Shown: piece after piece, positions 1-12,066 of the stretch
Layout: every line of letters begins with the position of its first letter
Position numbering within the stretch: the stretch's first letter is position 1
NCBI RefSeq assembly: GCF_964340395.1
Contig: NC_135554.1
Coordinates: 13,635,751-13,685,750, forward strand
DNA from: Glandiceps talaboti
Taxonomy: Eukaryota; Hemichordata; Enteropneusta; Spengelidae
Direction: 5' to 3'
Length of the DNA: 50,000 nt
The notes under the pieces: model-generated
What the model was told of the DNA's origin: nothing
The model's input: the letters and a program-made list of their open reading frames with translations, nothing else
Database searches by the model: none
Translations under genes and position numbers: made by a program

Positions 1-94
1 TATGGTATCAGCTTATATCGATCAACAACTTCATAAGAGCATGATGTAGCATTATATTCCAAAATTCTTACGTAAGCAGACAATCATTTAAATT

Positions 95-134
95 AGTTTA
101 ATAGGACACTGACAGGTGAAGAAAAGTAAGAGGG

Positions 135-167
<33 letters not shown>

Positions 168-168
168 T

Positions 169-226
<58 letters not shown>

Positions 227-540
227 CATGAATAGAATATTAAGGTGTTTTAATTAATGTCTCCTTTATTGGCGAATCTTATCTTTGGAATAAAATATCT
301 GCAACTGACACCAACAGTGTTACGCATTATTTATTGGCATGGTACATTTTTGAATGCAAGATGTTTAATTTTTAAAGTAGAAATCTCAAAAAAATCCAAG
401 TTCTAAGCTCTCTCTCTATTGTTGAGCAAACGAAAACACACTGACTCGAATCTGCCATTTACAATTATCCAAGCCGATCACTAAATCCTTTGACCAGCTT
501 GACTCCACAGGTGATACTGTTGTTTTATTAATGTACATGA
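95..540. repeat. Dispersed repeat fragment with short CT tract
   Basis: Related to about 8425-8860, 36010-36480 and 39700-40250. Where those copies carry long (CT)n tracts, this one has only a short run near 409-417. Includes the (GATA)n at 136-226. Confidence 0.6.
136..226. repeat. (GATA)n microsatellite
   Basis: About 23 units with one TATA variant near the middle. Confidence 0.95.
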
Positions 541-544
541 CAGC

Positions 545-1455
545 CATCCTTTCTTTTCATAATAAGAGAGAGAAAGTGTCACAGACAATTGAACGGAATA
601 GCGTGATCTCAAATTTATTAAACACATTTGGGACGAGTTTCACTGTACATAAACGTTCTTAGAATATCTCCAAACTTTGCCATGTGGAAACTTTCTGCTG
701 TTCCCTTGAAATCATAGTAGAAAAACAAATTTTGAAAGAAATTTTATAAAGAATGGTTGGGCCTATCATTTTGTTTTCAAGGGAAATGGTCAACTCTTGT
801 CTTCCGATAGAGTTATCACAGTATTTGGTAGTATGTACGCCGTTACGGGGCGCCCTCGCACATGGGCCAACCCCTATGCTACTAGAGGAGGCCGGTGAGG
901 GCGGAACGTCACGATGTATCTTACATATTAAGTATTTGGCGGCCATGTTGGATTATAAAATGACTTCTATTTACTGTGACCTCTGAATTCTTTCAAGACT
1001 TCAACTTAGAACGAGTTTGAGCTTTCTTGCCAAAGATAAAACTAATTTTATTTCATGCGGTGTATTTCACCTTAAATATATTATTGTCATGATTTATCCT
1101 ATTCTTCAAAGACTTCCTTGTAAAAGGGGACATGTTTCTAATATATCGATTATTACTCACCAAAGCAATAAAAAATATCTAAGCAGCTTAGATTGAAATG
1201 TGTAACTCAGCGATGGTGAACTTGTTTAAGTTTAAGGTGTTTGCTGAACGCAACAGTAAAGTTTAAAACAAGTTTTCGAATTTCTATTCATTTTAAAAAG
1301 TTGCAACACTTCTGGATAATCTTTTGCAAGGGACATTCTTTGTACATCATACTGCCCTAAATTACAGTACTAGCTACTCCACTTGGGCTGTAGTGCGATC
1401 ACTTTGCATAAACAGTACTTCATCGATAACTGAGATAGATGAGTGATGTGTAACG
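545..1455. repeat. Dispersed repeat family R1, copy 1
   Basis: Shares long stretches with 5560-6520 and 36490-37570, including a GC-rich island (GGGGCGCCCTCGCACAT) and GGCGGCCATGTTGGATTATA. No coding capacity recognised; probably an old non-autonomous element. The other two copies resemble each other more than this one. Confidence 0.65.
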
Positions 1456-1504
1456 TCACACGCATACTGTCGAAGTGATTTACATACAGTGCTAGCTACT
1501 CCAC

Positions 1505-1840
1505 ATTTGGCGTTTGACCCTCAAATAGGACGATGAACCCACAAACCAATTAATTATGCAAATTGATTTCTAGCATATGTTCCCCTGTCAAAACCTAATG
1601 ACTTGAAGTGTTTGTACACGTGTCGGGGATAGTAGATGCCACGTGATACATCATTGAGTGCCACGTTATTGTAAAAACATCGTGACAAGAGTACCATCTT
1701 TGTGAAGTAAAATTTAAAAACATTCAAAATACCCTAAGACCATCACTGTAGCAAGAACTATATCATTATGCTGCAGAATTCATTTTGGCAGTTGACCATT
1801 TGGTTTTTGACCCTCAAATAGGATGATGAATTGAAGCTGC
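1505..1840. repeat. Dispersed repeat family R2, copy 1
   Basis: Related to 7035-7400 and 38135-38510. Marked by TGACCCTCAAATAGGACGAT, which occurs twice in each copy, and ACACGTGTCGGGGATAG (ACTCGTGTCGGGGATAG in the copy at 38135). Confidence 0.6.
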
Positions 1841-1869
1841 ACTTTATCAGAATTTTTTTTAAATGTTAA

Positions 1870-2540
1870 CATGTTCCCGCTATCCTATTGAACAAAGTTG
1901 TCAAATTTAAGCTTCTAAATCCAAAATACACATTACAAATTCCTTCTTATCTTTGAAATATCTAGATTCCATTAATTGAACTACATTTAGTAGCTGCAGC
2001 TGTTGATGTCATTTGGGTTTACATATTATTTACCCCACCCCACCCCACCTCCACCCCTTTTATTCAAAGACAGAAAATGTAAAATGTGTTCTTGAATATA
2101 TTCAGCATATTTTATAGCAATTATATTTACTAATGGTTTATGCAAAGATGGTTTTCTGATCGTAATTATCGCTTAAAATATTCTACTCAATCAATCTTCA
2201 AACAAAGATGAAATCATTTGTGTATTTGAGGGACAGTTTCCTCAGCTGTTTTCCCAGAGCAATGTTTTTTTTTCAAGATTGACAACAAAACGTGTCTAAT
2301 GACACATTTATCATTTGCTGAATAGAGAACTTAATGCTAAATACAATAAAATATGTAAATTTTACTATTGCTTTTCTATTATAAATACCCATACATAATC
2401 TAATTGCAGGTTACCAACTCTTTCCACATCCTGTCATTGATATATTTCGATTTAGACGTCACCTCCATTTTTATTGAAATTAGTTGAAATTTGAATGAAT
2501 GCGGTCTTTTCATTCGGCATAAACTGAAAATCTGCAAACA
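1870..2540. repeat. Dispersed repeat family R3, copy 1
   Basis: Related to 9040-9540, 40430-40870 and 41690-42165, and in its right part to 7860-8200 and 39060-39400. Marked by GTAGCTGCAGCTGTTGATGT and GAGGGACA...TCCTCAGCTGTTTTCCC. At the right end it lacks the compound microsatellite found in the copies at 8205 and 39404. Confidence 0.65.
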
Positions 2541-2790
2541 ATGATGAAGTTTGGGATTTGCTCGTTTCTCATGTCATGGTAATACAAAACAATTCTTGTA
2601 GTCTTTTTTTTCGTGTATACCTTTTTAAAGGGGGTGAAAATGCCGAGTGGAAATAATTTATTAAACACAGTATGAAACAAGGTTCACCTCTAGTATAGTC
2701 TGGGACGAGGATATGGAAAATTATATTATACCAGTACATTGATGGTGAAATCGAGAGATCTGATTGGTCTAGACAACAAACTAACGAGTC
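2540..2790. repeat. Dispersed repeat family R4, copy 1
   Basis: Related to 5425-5545, 32170-32300 and 34780-34990. Marked by CATGTCATGGTAATGCAAAAC-like sequence and GGTGAAAATGCC. Confidence 0.55.
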
Positions 2791-3904
2791 TAAAATAGTG
2801 ATAATGCACAGTTAGCGCGACTTTGAACGGTCCACAATGAGAATAGTATACTCATTTTTTGATCGCTGTAGTCTGCTTCCATCATGGCTGCTGTATGCAT
2901 AACGTCGATTTCCTGCTACACATAAATAAGTCGGCTATGTCGAACGCTAATATTTTCCCATGCTGGGGGAAATGAATAAGATATCCAAAGCCCTATAATC
3001 GTCTGATGATTACTCCAAACCATCATCTTAGAGCGGCTCATCATACGCTAACAACGTTGTTCATGGCCCCATACATTGTAAAACGCACACATAGTGAGGC
3101 AGATTATAATTACGGTTACATAAATCAGTCACAAAAAGGAATGTAACGTCAGACCATTCAGAAATGAACTTGCCACTGTAAAAAAGCATAAGCCAAACTA
3201 CATATACAGGATGCAAAGTATTAAACTATTCATTGCTAAATTATAAATTTAGTGACGTTGTCCTTGCCTTCGTATCCTAAGATCGTCCCTATATAGTAGG
3301 AATTGTAACATATTCAGGTTCTGGGACCGATCTATACCTACAATTCATTTCGATACCAAAGTGCAGTTTGTTTGACGTTTTTTTTAACGTTTCGATGCAA
3401 ATTTCAATGTACTGGTATGATATAATAGCGCAATAAACCACCTCCTTGGGTTTGACCATTTGACGACATATATATACGCATGAGCGTCAGCGAATGCGTA
3501 CATGGTCATGGAGTCAACTGGTCAAACCTCGGGTATACCATCCGAAGGAAAATGATTTCAATGTGTTAATATAACGAGATGCGGTCGACAACGATCAAAA
3601 CGTCTGTAGAACAGTGTGGTACAGTTTGACTTACACATAGTCACGTCAGTGATACCTTTGCAAAGTGCACGAACTGTACAGTGCGGTACAATTTGTAATT
3701 TAATGAACGATCGGCAGTAGTGTCTTTCGGGAATGTGCAATTTTCGTCAAAGTTTCCCTGTTTTGAAAGATGTCTCGATTTTCTATCCATACGTGATAAC
3801 AGTTATGAACAAGGTCGGCCATCATCGTGTTTGTTTATGTTAGCTTATGTTCGGAACCACCGTGTCTTGAAAGGCATTTTCTCATGACGTTTAACATGAA
3901 TATC
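2790..3904. other. No gene seen; holds an imperfect hairpin
   Basis: Not clearly repeated elsewhere in the window. Open frames are short and random-looking. The only structure is the inverted repeat at 3445-3533. Confidence 0.5.
3445..3533. repeat. Imperfect inverted repeat, 89 bp
   Basis: TTGGGTTTGACCATTTGAC (about 3446-3464) pairs with GTCAACTGGTCAAACCTCGG (3513-3532), and the interior ACGCAT...ATGCGT pairs as well, giving a long hairpin. Confidence 0.7.
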
Positions 3905-4294
3905 GTGACTTTTAACGTCCCACGTCATTAAGAATGAAGGGTCTTGGGCATAGGTATATGATAACAAGAATTATTCTATTATTCTTCATACATCGACATC
4001 GTAATCTATTTGAAAGTAGCTATTTCGTTTTTGACCCTTATTTAGGGACCGGTAAGTTAGCTTTCCAAAAGCAGGATGACCCTCCCCTACCAATCTACCA
4101 GTCCCCCCCCCCCAGCTAAATGAATTGACCGGTCCTTAAGAAGTACGATGAAAGAATAAGGTAATTAGTACATGCAAATAAATATGTATCATATGTTCCC
4201 CTGTCAAATATTAATTACAATGTTGTCTATAGTCTATTAGTGCATGTATTGTTTAAAATTAACGTCTGTTGTGCATGAAGGCAGGCAGGCAGGC

Positions 4295-4358
<64 letters not shown>

Positions 4359-4965
4359 GATTGACATAATTTGTTTAAACTTTTACTCAGCTTTACAACC
4401 GTCCTATGTATAGAGGTAAACGCCACGTTCTTGGTAACCCTAAGAAGAATATATGCAGTGGACAACTTAACAGTGTCATTTTTAGAACCGAATCCCTGTC
4501 AGAGAATAATATACAAATGTATTCCTTCCTCTATTTGAAACTTCAATACTTCATTAACTTAACGAAATCCAGTACACGTTGGTATTATTTATTTACCAGG
4601 ATTAGCATGCTATAAGTGAGAATAATCCACATGCTCATCACACAATTATATTCAATTTACTCTGTTTTCAGATATATTATACCATCTTCCATAAGAATAT
4701 CAAAAATGTTTAAAATACCACGTGACTCATTGCAGTAGCAATATTATTCTATTATCCTTCTTTTATCTATGTTGTCAAATTTCTTGTCAGAATTGACATT
4801 TCAACTTGGCCATTTGTTTGTTGACGCTTATTTGGAAAGTTGATTAAAAAGAAAGACAATTAGTTATGCAAATGAATTTTTGTAACATGTTTCCCTGGTA
4901 GAGCCTATTTACGACCTTGCTTTTAAAATAGTCTTATTAGTGCATTGTATTGTTAAGGATTAAAT
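3905..4965. repeat. Dispersed repeat family R5, copy 1
   Basis: Related to 9890-11280, 35180-35900 and 42910-43975. Marked by GGGTCTTGGGCA, ATTCTATTATTCTTCATACA, TTAGTACATGCAAATAAA and, further right, ACGAAATCCAGTACACGTTG. The (CAGG)n(CAGA)n tract at 4280-4358 is embedded at the usual place. Confidence 0.65.
4280..4358. repeat. (CAGG)n(CAGA)n compound microsatellite
   Basis: Four CAGG units pass into about 15 CAGA units. The CATA part seen in homologous sites is missing here. Confidence 0.95.
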
Positions 4966-5010
4966 TATGTTACATGAAATGTTTAATAGCGAAGAAAAAA
5001 TTATTGCTGC

Positions 5011-5081
5011 ACACATACATACATACATACATACATACATACATACATACATACATACATACAAACACACACACACACACA
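5011..5081. repeat. (CATA)n(CA)n microsatellite
   Basis: CATA units to about 5063, then CA dinucleotides. Located where the R5 copies at 11297 and 43983 also carry CA/CATA tracts, although there in the opposite order. Confidence 0.9.
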
Positions 5082-5424
5082 AGATGTTAATATATTCCTT
5101 CCAATATTTGAAACTGAAATGTTCCATTAACTAACAATAGAGAGGTTTAGATACACGTTAGAACGCGTACGCCTACGGGAGCATTATCGTGCAGGCGTAC
5201 AAGTAATGACGCGTACAAAGTTGCGTTTAGTTATGCGTTCTAAACACAAACGTGAAAAACAGTGGAATGTGAACGCGCGCGTTGACATCTTCTGTCAGAA
5301 GGCCAGGCACATGCCTTTGATTTCTAAATTTGTCCGTATTTTTGCAATTTTTCCTGCAACTACCCAAAACCAAACAATTAGTTTCAAGTTATGCTTCCGA
5401 ACTTTGATATAAAAATACGACATT
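5082..5424. other. No gene seen
   Basis: Short CpG-containing stretch (about 5163-5280) with repeated GCGTAC. The small open frame at 5206-5412 shows no recognisable domain. Confidence 0.4.
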
Positions 5425-5559
5425 TAACAGAAGAAAATGTTTACTTGTGATTTGCTCTTTTCCCATATCATGGTAGTGCAAAACACTTCTTGTGTTTTTT
5501 TATGTATTGCCTTTTGTAAAGGAGGTGAAAATGCCAAATGTAAATTGTCTTTGTGTCAC

Positions 5560-6520
5560 AGAAATTTAAATGGGAAAGCGTGATCTCAAATTTATCATAT
5601 ACATATTTGAGACGAATTTCACTCTCAACAGAAAAGGTCTTTAAATATCTCCAAACTTTGCTATGTGAAAGGTTTCGGCTGTTCTCTTGAAATCATATAG
5701 TAAAAACAAATTTTGAAAGAAACTTAATATAAAGAATGGTTTGGCCTATCATTTTGTTTTCAAAGGAAATGGTCAACTCTTATCTCATGATAGAGTTATC
5801 GCAGTATTTGGTAGTCTGTAAGGTACGCCGTGACGGGCGCCCTCGCACATCGGCCAACCCCTACTAGAGGAGGCCGGGTGGAACGTCACGATGTATCTTA
5901 CATATTAAGTATTTGACGGCCATGTTGGATTATAAAATGACTTCTTTTTACGGTGACCCCTGAATTCTTTCAGGACTAAGAATGAGTTTGAGCTTTCTAG
6001 CCAAAGTTAAAACTATTTATTTCAAGGCGCGTATTTCACCTTAAACATATTATTGTCATGATATATCCTATTCGTCAAAGACTTCCTTATAAAAGGGGAC
6101 ATGTTTCTAATATATCGATTATTACTCACCAAAGCAAAACAATATCTACGCAGATTGAAATTTGTAACTCAGCGACGGTGAACTTATTTAAGGAGTTTGC
6201 TGAACGTACTTATAACAGTAAATGTTAAACGAGTTTTCGAATTTCTATGTATTTGAAAGTAGCAACATTTGTCGATAATCTAAATGTGAGGGACACTCAC
6301 ACAGTTCTAACTACTCCACTTGGGTTAGTAGTGTGATCACTTTGCATAAACAACCGTACGTCATCGATAACTGAGATATAGATGGGTGATGTACAATGCG
6401 ACACGCATACTGTCGTTCTGGGACAATAAGTATTGAATTATATTTTTGGAGTGACGCATGCCACCTCCTAAATACCATTTCATATATCCTGTCAGACAAG
6501 GAGATGATAACCTCTCACCT
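5560..6520. repeat. Dispersed repeat family R1, copy 2
   Basis: Closest to 36490-37570 and part of the segmental duplication. No coding capacity recognised. Confidence 0.65.
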
Positions 6521-7520
6521 AAGATGTTTAGCACCTTTTCATATTTGTCAATATTATTTGCATTAAATTAATGCAAGGACACTCTTTGGTTTATTCATTT
6601 ATGGTGTTCATGATTTTATCAGCCAATTATTTGAGTATTGTATTATTTATGCTTATAAGAATATAGAGTTGGAATAATAAAGATTGGATTCTCCTTTAGA
6701 AGTTAGGCGAAAGAGCTGAAGGCAAGGCATGGAGCGTCCACCTGCTCCCTGGCTACTTCTAAAAATTTTCAAAGTTAACCATGAACTTTGCATGTAGTCT
6801 GAGTTAATTCCCTGGAGTCCAAGTGATCGTTACATGATATGTCAGCTATGTGCGAAGATCAAAAAGTAACAACATATCTTTCAGTGACGTACATTTGTAA
6901 ACATTTCATAACAACATTACCATCTTTGTAACATAAAGTTACAAAATTTTCAAAATCCAAAAAGGCCAGTACAGTAACAAGAGTTATTCAATTGTTTTTC
7001 ATATAGCTATATCGTAAATTTCTTGTCAAAATTCATAATGGAATTTAACGATTTGGCTTTTGACCCTCAAATATGACGATGAACCCACAAACAAATTAAT
7101 TATGCAAATTGATGTCGAGCATATGTTCCCCTTTCATAACCTAATAACGTGAAGTGTTTGTACACGTGTCGGGGATAGCTAAGCCACGAGATACATCATC
7201 AAGCGCCACGTTATTGTGAACACATCGTGACAAGAGTACCATCTTTGTAACGTAAAATTTAAAAATATTTAAAATACCCCAAGACCCATCACTGTATCAA
7301 GAATTATTCCATATATAGCTGTATTGCCAATTTCCTGCCAGACTTCATATTGGCAGTTGACCATTCGGATTTTAACCCTCAAATAGGACGATGAATTACT
7401 GTGTGTCATAAGTTTCCCTGTAAAGGCCTGACTACCACATTTTTGTGACGTGTTTCAGTAATCAAACTAAAAATATTATTGCATAAAATGTCTTAATAGT
7501 AATGACAAATTACGAATTTT
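6521..7520. repeat. Duplicated non-coding sequence with R2 copy 2
   Basis: Matches about 37571-38625. The R2 part is at 7035-7400. Sequence 6700-6840 is nearly unchanged between the copies. No gene seen. Confidence 0.6.
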
Positions 7521-7588
7521 ACCTACCTACCTACCTACCTACCTACCTACCTGCATACATACATACATACATACATACATACATACAT

Positions 7589-7619
<31 letters not shown>

Positions 7620-7677
7620 TACATGTATGTATACAGACATCAGACATACATGCAGGCAGGCAGGCAGGCAGGCAGGC

Positions 7678-7726
<49 letters not shown>
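7521..7726. repeat. Compound microsatellite (CTAC)(CATA)(CA)(CAGG)(CAGA)
   Basis: Ordered blocks of tetranucleotides on the + strand. The homologue is 38626-38925, which is longer and internally reshuffled. Confidence 0.95.
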
Positions 7727-7859
7727 TATCATGCTACAACTTTAGCATCTTCATTGTTAATAAGATGTAACAGGCTTTCCATGAGCATGCAGCTATCACT
7801 ATCCAATATTTTACCTCATTTGTGAATAATTATAGATACTCAATGCTCATTTTCCGCAA

Positions 7860-8200
7860 CAGGTTTCAAGATGAAATCATTTGTATGTTTGAGGGACAAA
7901 CTTTCCTCAGCTGTTTTCCCAAAGCAATTTTTTTTTCAAGATTGAAAGCAAAACGTTTCTGATTTCACATTTACTATTTGCTGAATAACGAACTTAATGC
8001 TAAATGCAATTAAATATATAAATTTTACTTTTGCTTTTCGATTATGAATTTCCATACATAATCAATTTACAAGTTACCAACTCTTTTTCCATATCCTTTC
8101 AATGATATATTTCGATTTAGATGTCACCTCCATTTTGGTTTAAATAAGTTGAAATTTGAATGAATGAGGTCTTTTCATTCGGCATAAACTGAAAAATCTG
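7860..8200. repeat. R3 right part, copy 2
   Basis: Matches 39060-39400 and 2205-2540. Confidence 0.6.
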
Positions 8201-8204
8201 CAAA

Positions 8205-8298
8205 ATACATACATACATACATACATACATACATACATACATACATACATACATACATACATACATACATGCGCGCTCATGCAGGCAGACAGGCAGGC

Positions 8299-8347
<49 letters not shown>
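8205..8347. repeat. Compound microsatellite (CATA)(CAGG)(CAGA)
   Basis: Begins directly after CTGAAAAATCTGCAAAA. The related sites near 2540 and 32165 have no microsatellite there. Confidence 0.95.
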
Positions 8348-8670
8348 CGGGATATTTCGTAGGTTTACAGCCGTCGTATGTACAGAAGTAAACATGTTCT
8401 GGGTAACCAAAGACAATTATTTAAATTTCTTTAATACGACACTGACAGGTGAAGAAATGATAGAGGGAAACGGGTGGATATAAAGATTCTGAATAAAATA
8501 TTCGGGTTTTTAATAAATGTCTTCTGTATTGGCGATTGTTATCTTTCGAATAAAGTATCTGCAACTGACACCAATAGTGTTACGCATCATTTATTGACAT
8601 TTTTGAATGCAAGATGTTTAATTTAAGTAGAAATGTATCAAAAAAATATCAAAATTCTAACGAGTACTTA

Positions 8671-8684
8671 TCCCTCTCTCCCCT

Positions 8685-8777
<93 letters not shown>
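8671..8777. repeat. (CT)n microsatellite
   Basis: About 107 bp of CT with CCCT interruptions. Homologous to a short CT run at 409-417 and to long tracts at 36164 and 39942. Confidence 0.95.
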
Positions 8778-8782
<5 letters not shown>

Positions 8783-8867
8783 ATTCATCTTTTGCCCTAG
8801 GAAACCCGCTATTTTTGAACAAACGAAAGTGCAATGACTCGAACCTGTCACTTATAATGCAAACCGA

Positions 8868-9194
8868 TATGGTAGTCATAGAAATATATCTGGAAAACAC
8901 TTTTTTGAACATTGACCGAATGCATTAAAATGTAACTTCAGCGCTGCACATTATAGCCTTCATGTGTCTGGTAGTTATTCAAGGTAAAGAACATGTTTGT
9001 TTTTGTTTTTTAAAGTAAACTTGTTCAAGCTATCCTACTGAGCAAATGTGTTAAATTTAAGCTTCTAAATCCAAATATACATTACAAATTCCTTCTCATC
9101 TTTGAAACATCAACATTCCATTAATTGAACTACATTAAGTAGCTGCAGCTGTTGATGTCATTTTGGTTAACAGATTATTTAACCCCCCCCCCCC

Positions 9195-9227
<33 letters not shown>

Positions 9228-9895
9228 ATTAATTCAAATATTTAAAAAAATGTACAATGTGTCCTTGAATACTTTACTTGAATACAGCATACTCTATAGC
9301 AATCATACTTACTAACGGATAATGTAAAAATAGTTTTCCGATTGTAATTTTCGCTTGAAATACTCTATTCAATTAATCTTCTAACTAAGATGAAATCATT
9401 TGTGTGCTAGAGGGACAAACTCCCTCGGCAGTTTTCCCAAGGCAATTTTTTTGCAAGATTGAAAGCAACACGTGTCTAATAACACATTTATCAATTGGTG
9501 AAAATGAATAACGAACTTAATGCTAAATGCAATTAAATATGTACATTTTAAGTCTGCCAAACGCCTGAGCTCGAAATCTTTCACAAAATAAATTAAAACT
9601 AAATACATATTCATGTTACAATGGAAGAAGAGACAGGACAGGATAAAATACAAACGATAACCCACTTTTCGGACTAAAAAATCCTTATTTGAATATTCCA
9701 AAATATTCTTTATCATATTACCAAATATCATAGCAGTATTTGCTGGCGTCAAAACTCAGTTTGGTGTAATTCAAAATATCCTGTAATAATACCTCTTACC
9801 GATGATCATGTAATTATTATTATCATTATTTCCTTAATTCAGGCCACCAAGATGTCCCATAAAAATATTAAAAAAACATACAAACACAAAGAAAG
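8868..9895. repeat. R3 copy and neighbouring duplicated sequence, single unit
   Basis: Occurs once here but as two tandem units in the right duplicate (40263 onward and 41514 onward). Includes a poly-C/(CA)n tract at 9183-9226. The minus-strand frame at 9396-9752 is shared with 42080-42328, but no domain is recognisable. Confidence 0.55.
9183..9226. repeat. Poly-C followed by (CA)n
   Basis: About 15 C then about 14 CA units. Shorter at 41821-41852; a CCCCACCCC-type tract at 2033-2057 is the likely pre-repeat state. Confidence 0.9.
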
Positions 9896-10266
9896 AGATG
9901 GGTCTTGGGCACAGGCATATGGTAACAAGAATTATTCTATTATTCTTCATACATCGACATCGTAAATTGTTTGAAATTGGCCATTTCGTTTTTGACCCTC
10001 ATTTAGTGACCGGTCAGTTAGTTTTCTCAAAACAGGATGACCCTCCCACTACCAAACTACCAGTCCCCCCCCCCTTGTAAGCCAAAACAAGTAACCGGTC
10101 CTTTTGAAGTATGATGAAAGAATGGGGTAATTAGTACATGCAAATAAACGTGTATCATATGTTCCCCTGTCTGATGTTATTTATTTTGCCTATAGTCCAT
10201 TAGTGCATAAATGGTTTAAAATTAAAATTTGTTGTATAAATTTTTATAAGCGATGGCAAAATTAGT

Positions 10267-10364
10267 GCATACATACATACATACATACATACATACATAC
10301 ATACATACATACATACATACATACATACATACATACATGTAGACAGGCAGGCAGACAGACAACC

Positions 10365-10408
<44 letters not shown>
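10267..10408. repeat. Compound microsatellite (CATA)(CAGG)(CAGA)
   Basis: First of two paralogous tracts within R5 copy 2. Confidence 0.95.
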
Positions 10409-10552
10409 GATACAATTTGTTTAAACTTATACTTAGCTTTACAGCTGTCCTATGTATATACGTAAACCATTAGTGCATAAATGGTTTAAAATTAAATGGT
10501 TTAAAATTAAAATTTGTTGTATAATTTTTTATAAGCGATGGCAAAATTAGTG

Positions 10553-10594
10553 CATACATACATACATACATACATACGTACGTACGTACGTACG

Positions 10595-10637
<43 letters not shown>

Positions 10638-10729
10638 ATGCATGCATGCATACATACATACATACATACATACATACATACATACATACATACATACATG
10701 CATGCATACATGTAGACAGGCAGGCAGGC

Positions 10730-10825
<96 letters not shown>
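10553..10825. repeat. Compound microsatellite with CATA/CGTA/CGTG/CATG/CAGG/CAGA blocks
   Basis: About 273 bp. Neighbouring blocks differ by a single base in the unit for most steps. The CGTA and CGTG blocks are CpG-rich. Confidence 0.95.
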
Positions 10826-11293
10826 GATACAATTTGTTTAAACTTATGCTTAGTGGACAACTTAACAGTGACATCTTTTACAAAATAATCAAATAATAAG
10901 AAATGTTCATAAGGGAGAACCGAATCCCGGTCAGATCTTAATATATCCCTTCCTCTATTGGACACTTCAATTAACTTAACGAAATCCAGTACACGTTGAT
11001 ATTATTTATTTACCAGGATTAGCATGCTCTAAGTGAGTATAATCCGCATGCTAATCACACAATTCTATCAAATTTACTCTGTTTTCAGATATACTATCTT
11101 TCTGGCAATGAATATTAAAAATGTTAAAAATACCCAGGGACCCATTGCAGAATTAGCAGAATTATTCTATTATCCTTCTTTTATCGATGTTGTCAAATTT
11201 CTTGTCAGAATTGACATTTCAACTTAGCCATTTGTTTGTTGACGCTTATTTGAAAATTTGATTAAAAAGCAAGACAATTAGTTATGTACATTC

Positions 11294-11296
<3 letters not shown>

Positions 11297-11347
<51 letters not shown>

Positions 11348-11498
11348 TACATACATACATACATACATACGTAAGTGTATGTATGTATGTATGTATGTGC
11401 GTACGTACATGTATACGTACGTACATATGTATACAAGTACATACATACATACGTACGTACGTACGTACGTACATTTATTCTCTCCCTCTCTCTCTCTC

Positions 11499-11538
<40 letters not shown>
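11297..11538. repeat. (CA)(CATA)(GTAT)(GTAC)(CT) complex repeat upstream of promoter
   Basis: CA to about 11342, CATA to about 11371, then GTAT and CGTA/GTAC blocks to 11471, and CT from about 11479. CATA followed by GTAT makes a long palindrome. Homologue at 43983-44209 lies at the same distance from exon 1 copy 2. Confidence 0.9.
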
Positions 11539-11541
<3 letters not shown>

Positions 11542-12002
11542 TTACAAATTTGCCGCATGCAAATGTATGTGGTCTTGATAATTCTACATACTAATAAATC
11601 AACCAAACTACCATTTTGTATACGTTGTTTTGCTTAATGTAATTAGAACAAAACAGTCGAATGAGTTTACATGTTGCAGTTTCTCTATTTTGGGGGAAAC
11701 ACGGGAGAGAACATTAGCCTGGGACAGACGAATCGTCGTAAACCACAGCCTCTTTTATGGCATTGCTCCGTCCAAGACGCACCGCCAAGCAGTAGAAATA
11801 TGTGCTCTGGCTTGCGTGAATGGGCAAAGCTCCGTCTACAAAGTGCGTCAATACACCCCACTATTTGTCATGGTGGAGAATCCGGCCAATACATTTAGCC
11901 CCATCATTTGGTGCCGGAAGTTACCTGATATTAATAATACATAAGGTGGTCACATATGGATATTTTGGAAGTTAATTATACCAAACGTGGCACAGTGTCG
12001 GC
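11539..12002. other. Promoter-proximal region of lectin gene
   Basis: Duplicated at 44210-44675; the part from about 11850 is also recognisable at about 47520-47666. The segment 11740-11818 has a relative inside intron 1 (14138-14219). Short open frames here overlap each other and are not convincing genes. Confidence 0.5.
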
Positions 12003-12040
12003 TATAAATTTGTCCAAAAAAGTAATTCAATAGTCAGTTG
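12003..12040 (+). promoter_or_regulatory. Core promoter of lectin gene, TATA box plus initiator
   Basis: TATAAAT lies at 12003-12009 and an initiator-like TCAGTTG at 12034-12040, putting the likely start at A12036, about 33 bp downstream of the TATA box and 31 bp before the ATG. The same spacing occurs at the two other exon 1 copies (44676-44713 and 47667-47703). Conservation of TATA, Inr and the short 5' leader in the diverged third copy supports function. The start site itself is inferred. Confidence 0.65.
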
Positions 12041-12066
12041 GTGAAGCGAAGAGGAACAGTAGAGAT

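Larger units (their letters stand above)
9890..11280. repeat. Dispersed repeat family R5, copy 2, with internal tandem duplication
   Basis: Homologous to 42910-43975. Here the segment beginning CATTAGTGCATAAATGG occurs twice (10198-10467 and 10468 onward), each with its own compound microsatellite. The right copy has it once. Confidence 0.7.

Noticed and set aside
659-986. Overlapping frames in R1 repeat copy 1
   Set aside because: Not preserved as open frames in the other two R1 copies. Likely chance frames in a GC-richer patch.
7521-7726. CRISPR-like array
   Set aside because: Units are 4 bp without spacers; these are plain microsatellites in a eukaryotic context.
7502-7825. Open frames with repeating HTYI, RQTD, CLSV or MYVC residues, here and at 4259, 8117, 10200-10965, 38607-38969, 39315-39759 and 43218-43559
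   Set aside because: These are translations of CATA/CAGA tetranucleotide microsatellites, open on both strands and in several frames. No flanking coding signal.
9396-9752. 118-codon minus-strand frame, partly shared with 42080-42328
   Set aside because: It runs through a dispersed repeat, is shortened in the other copy and shows no recognisable domain.
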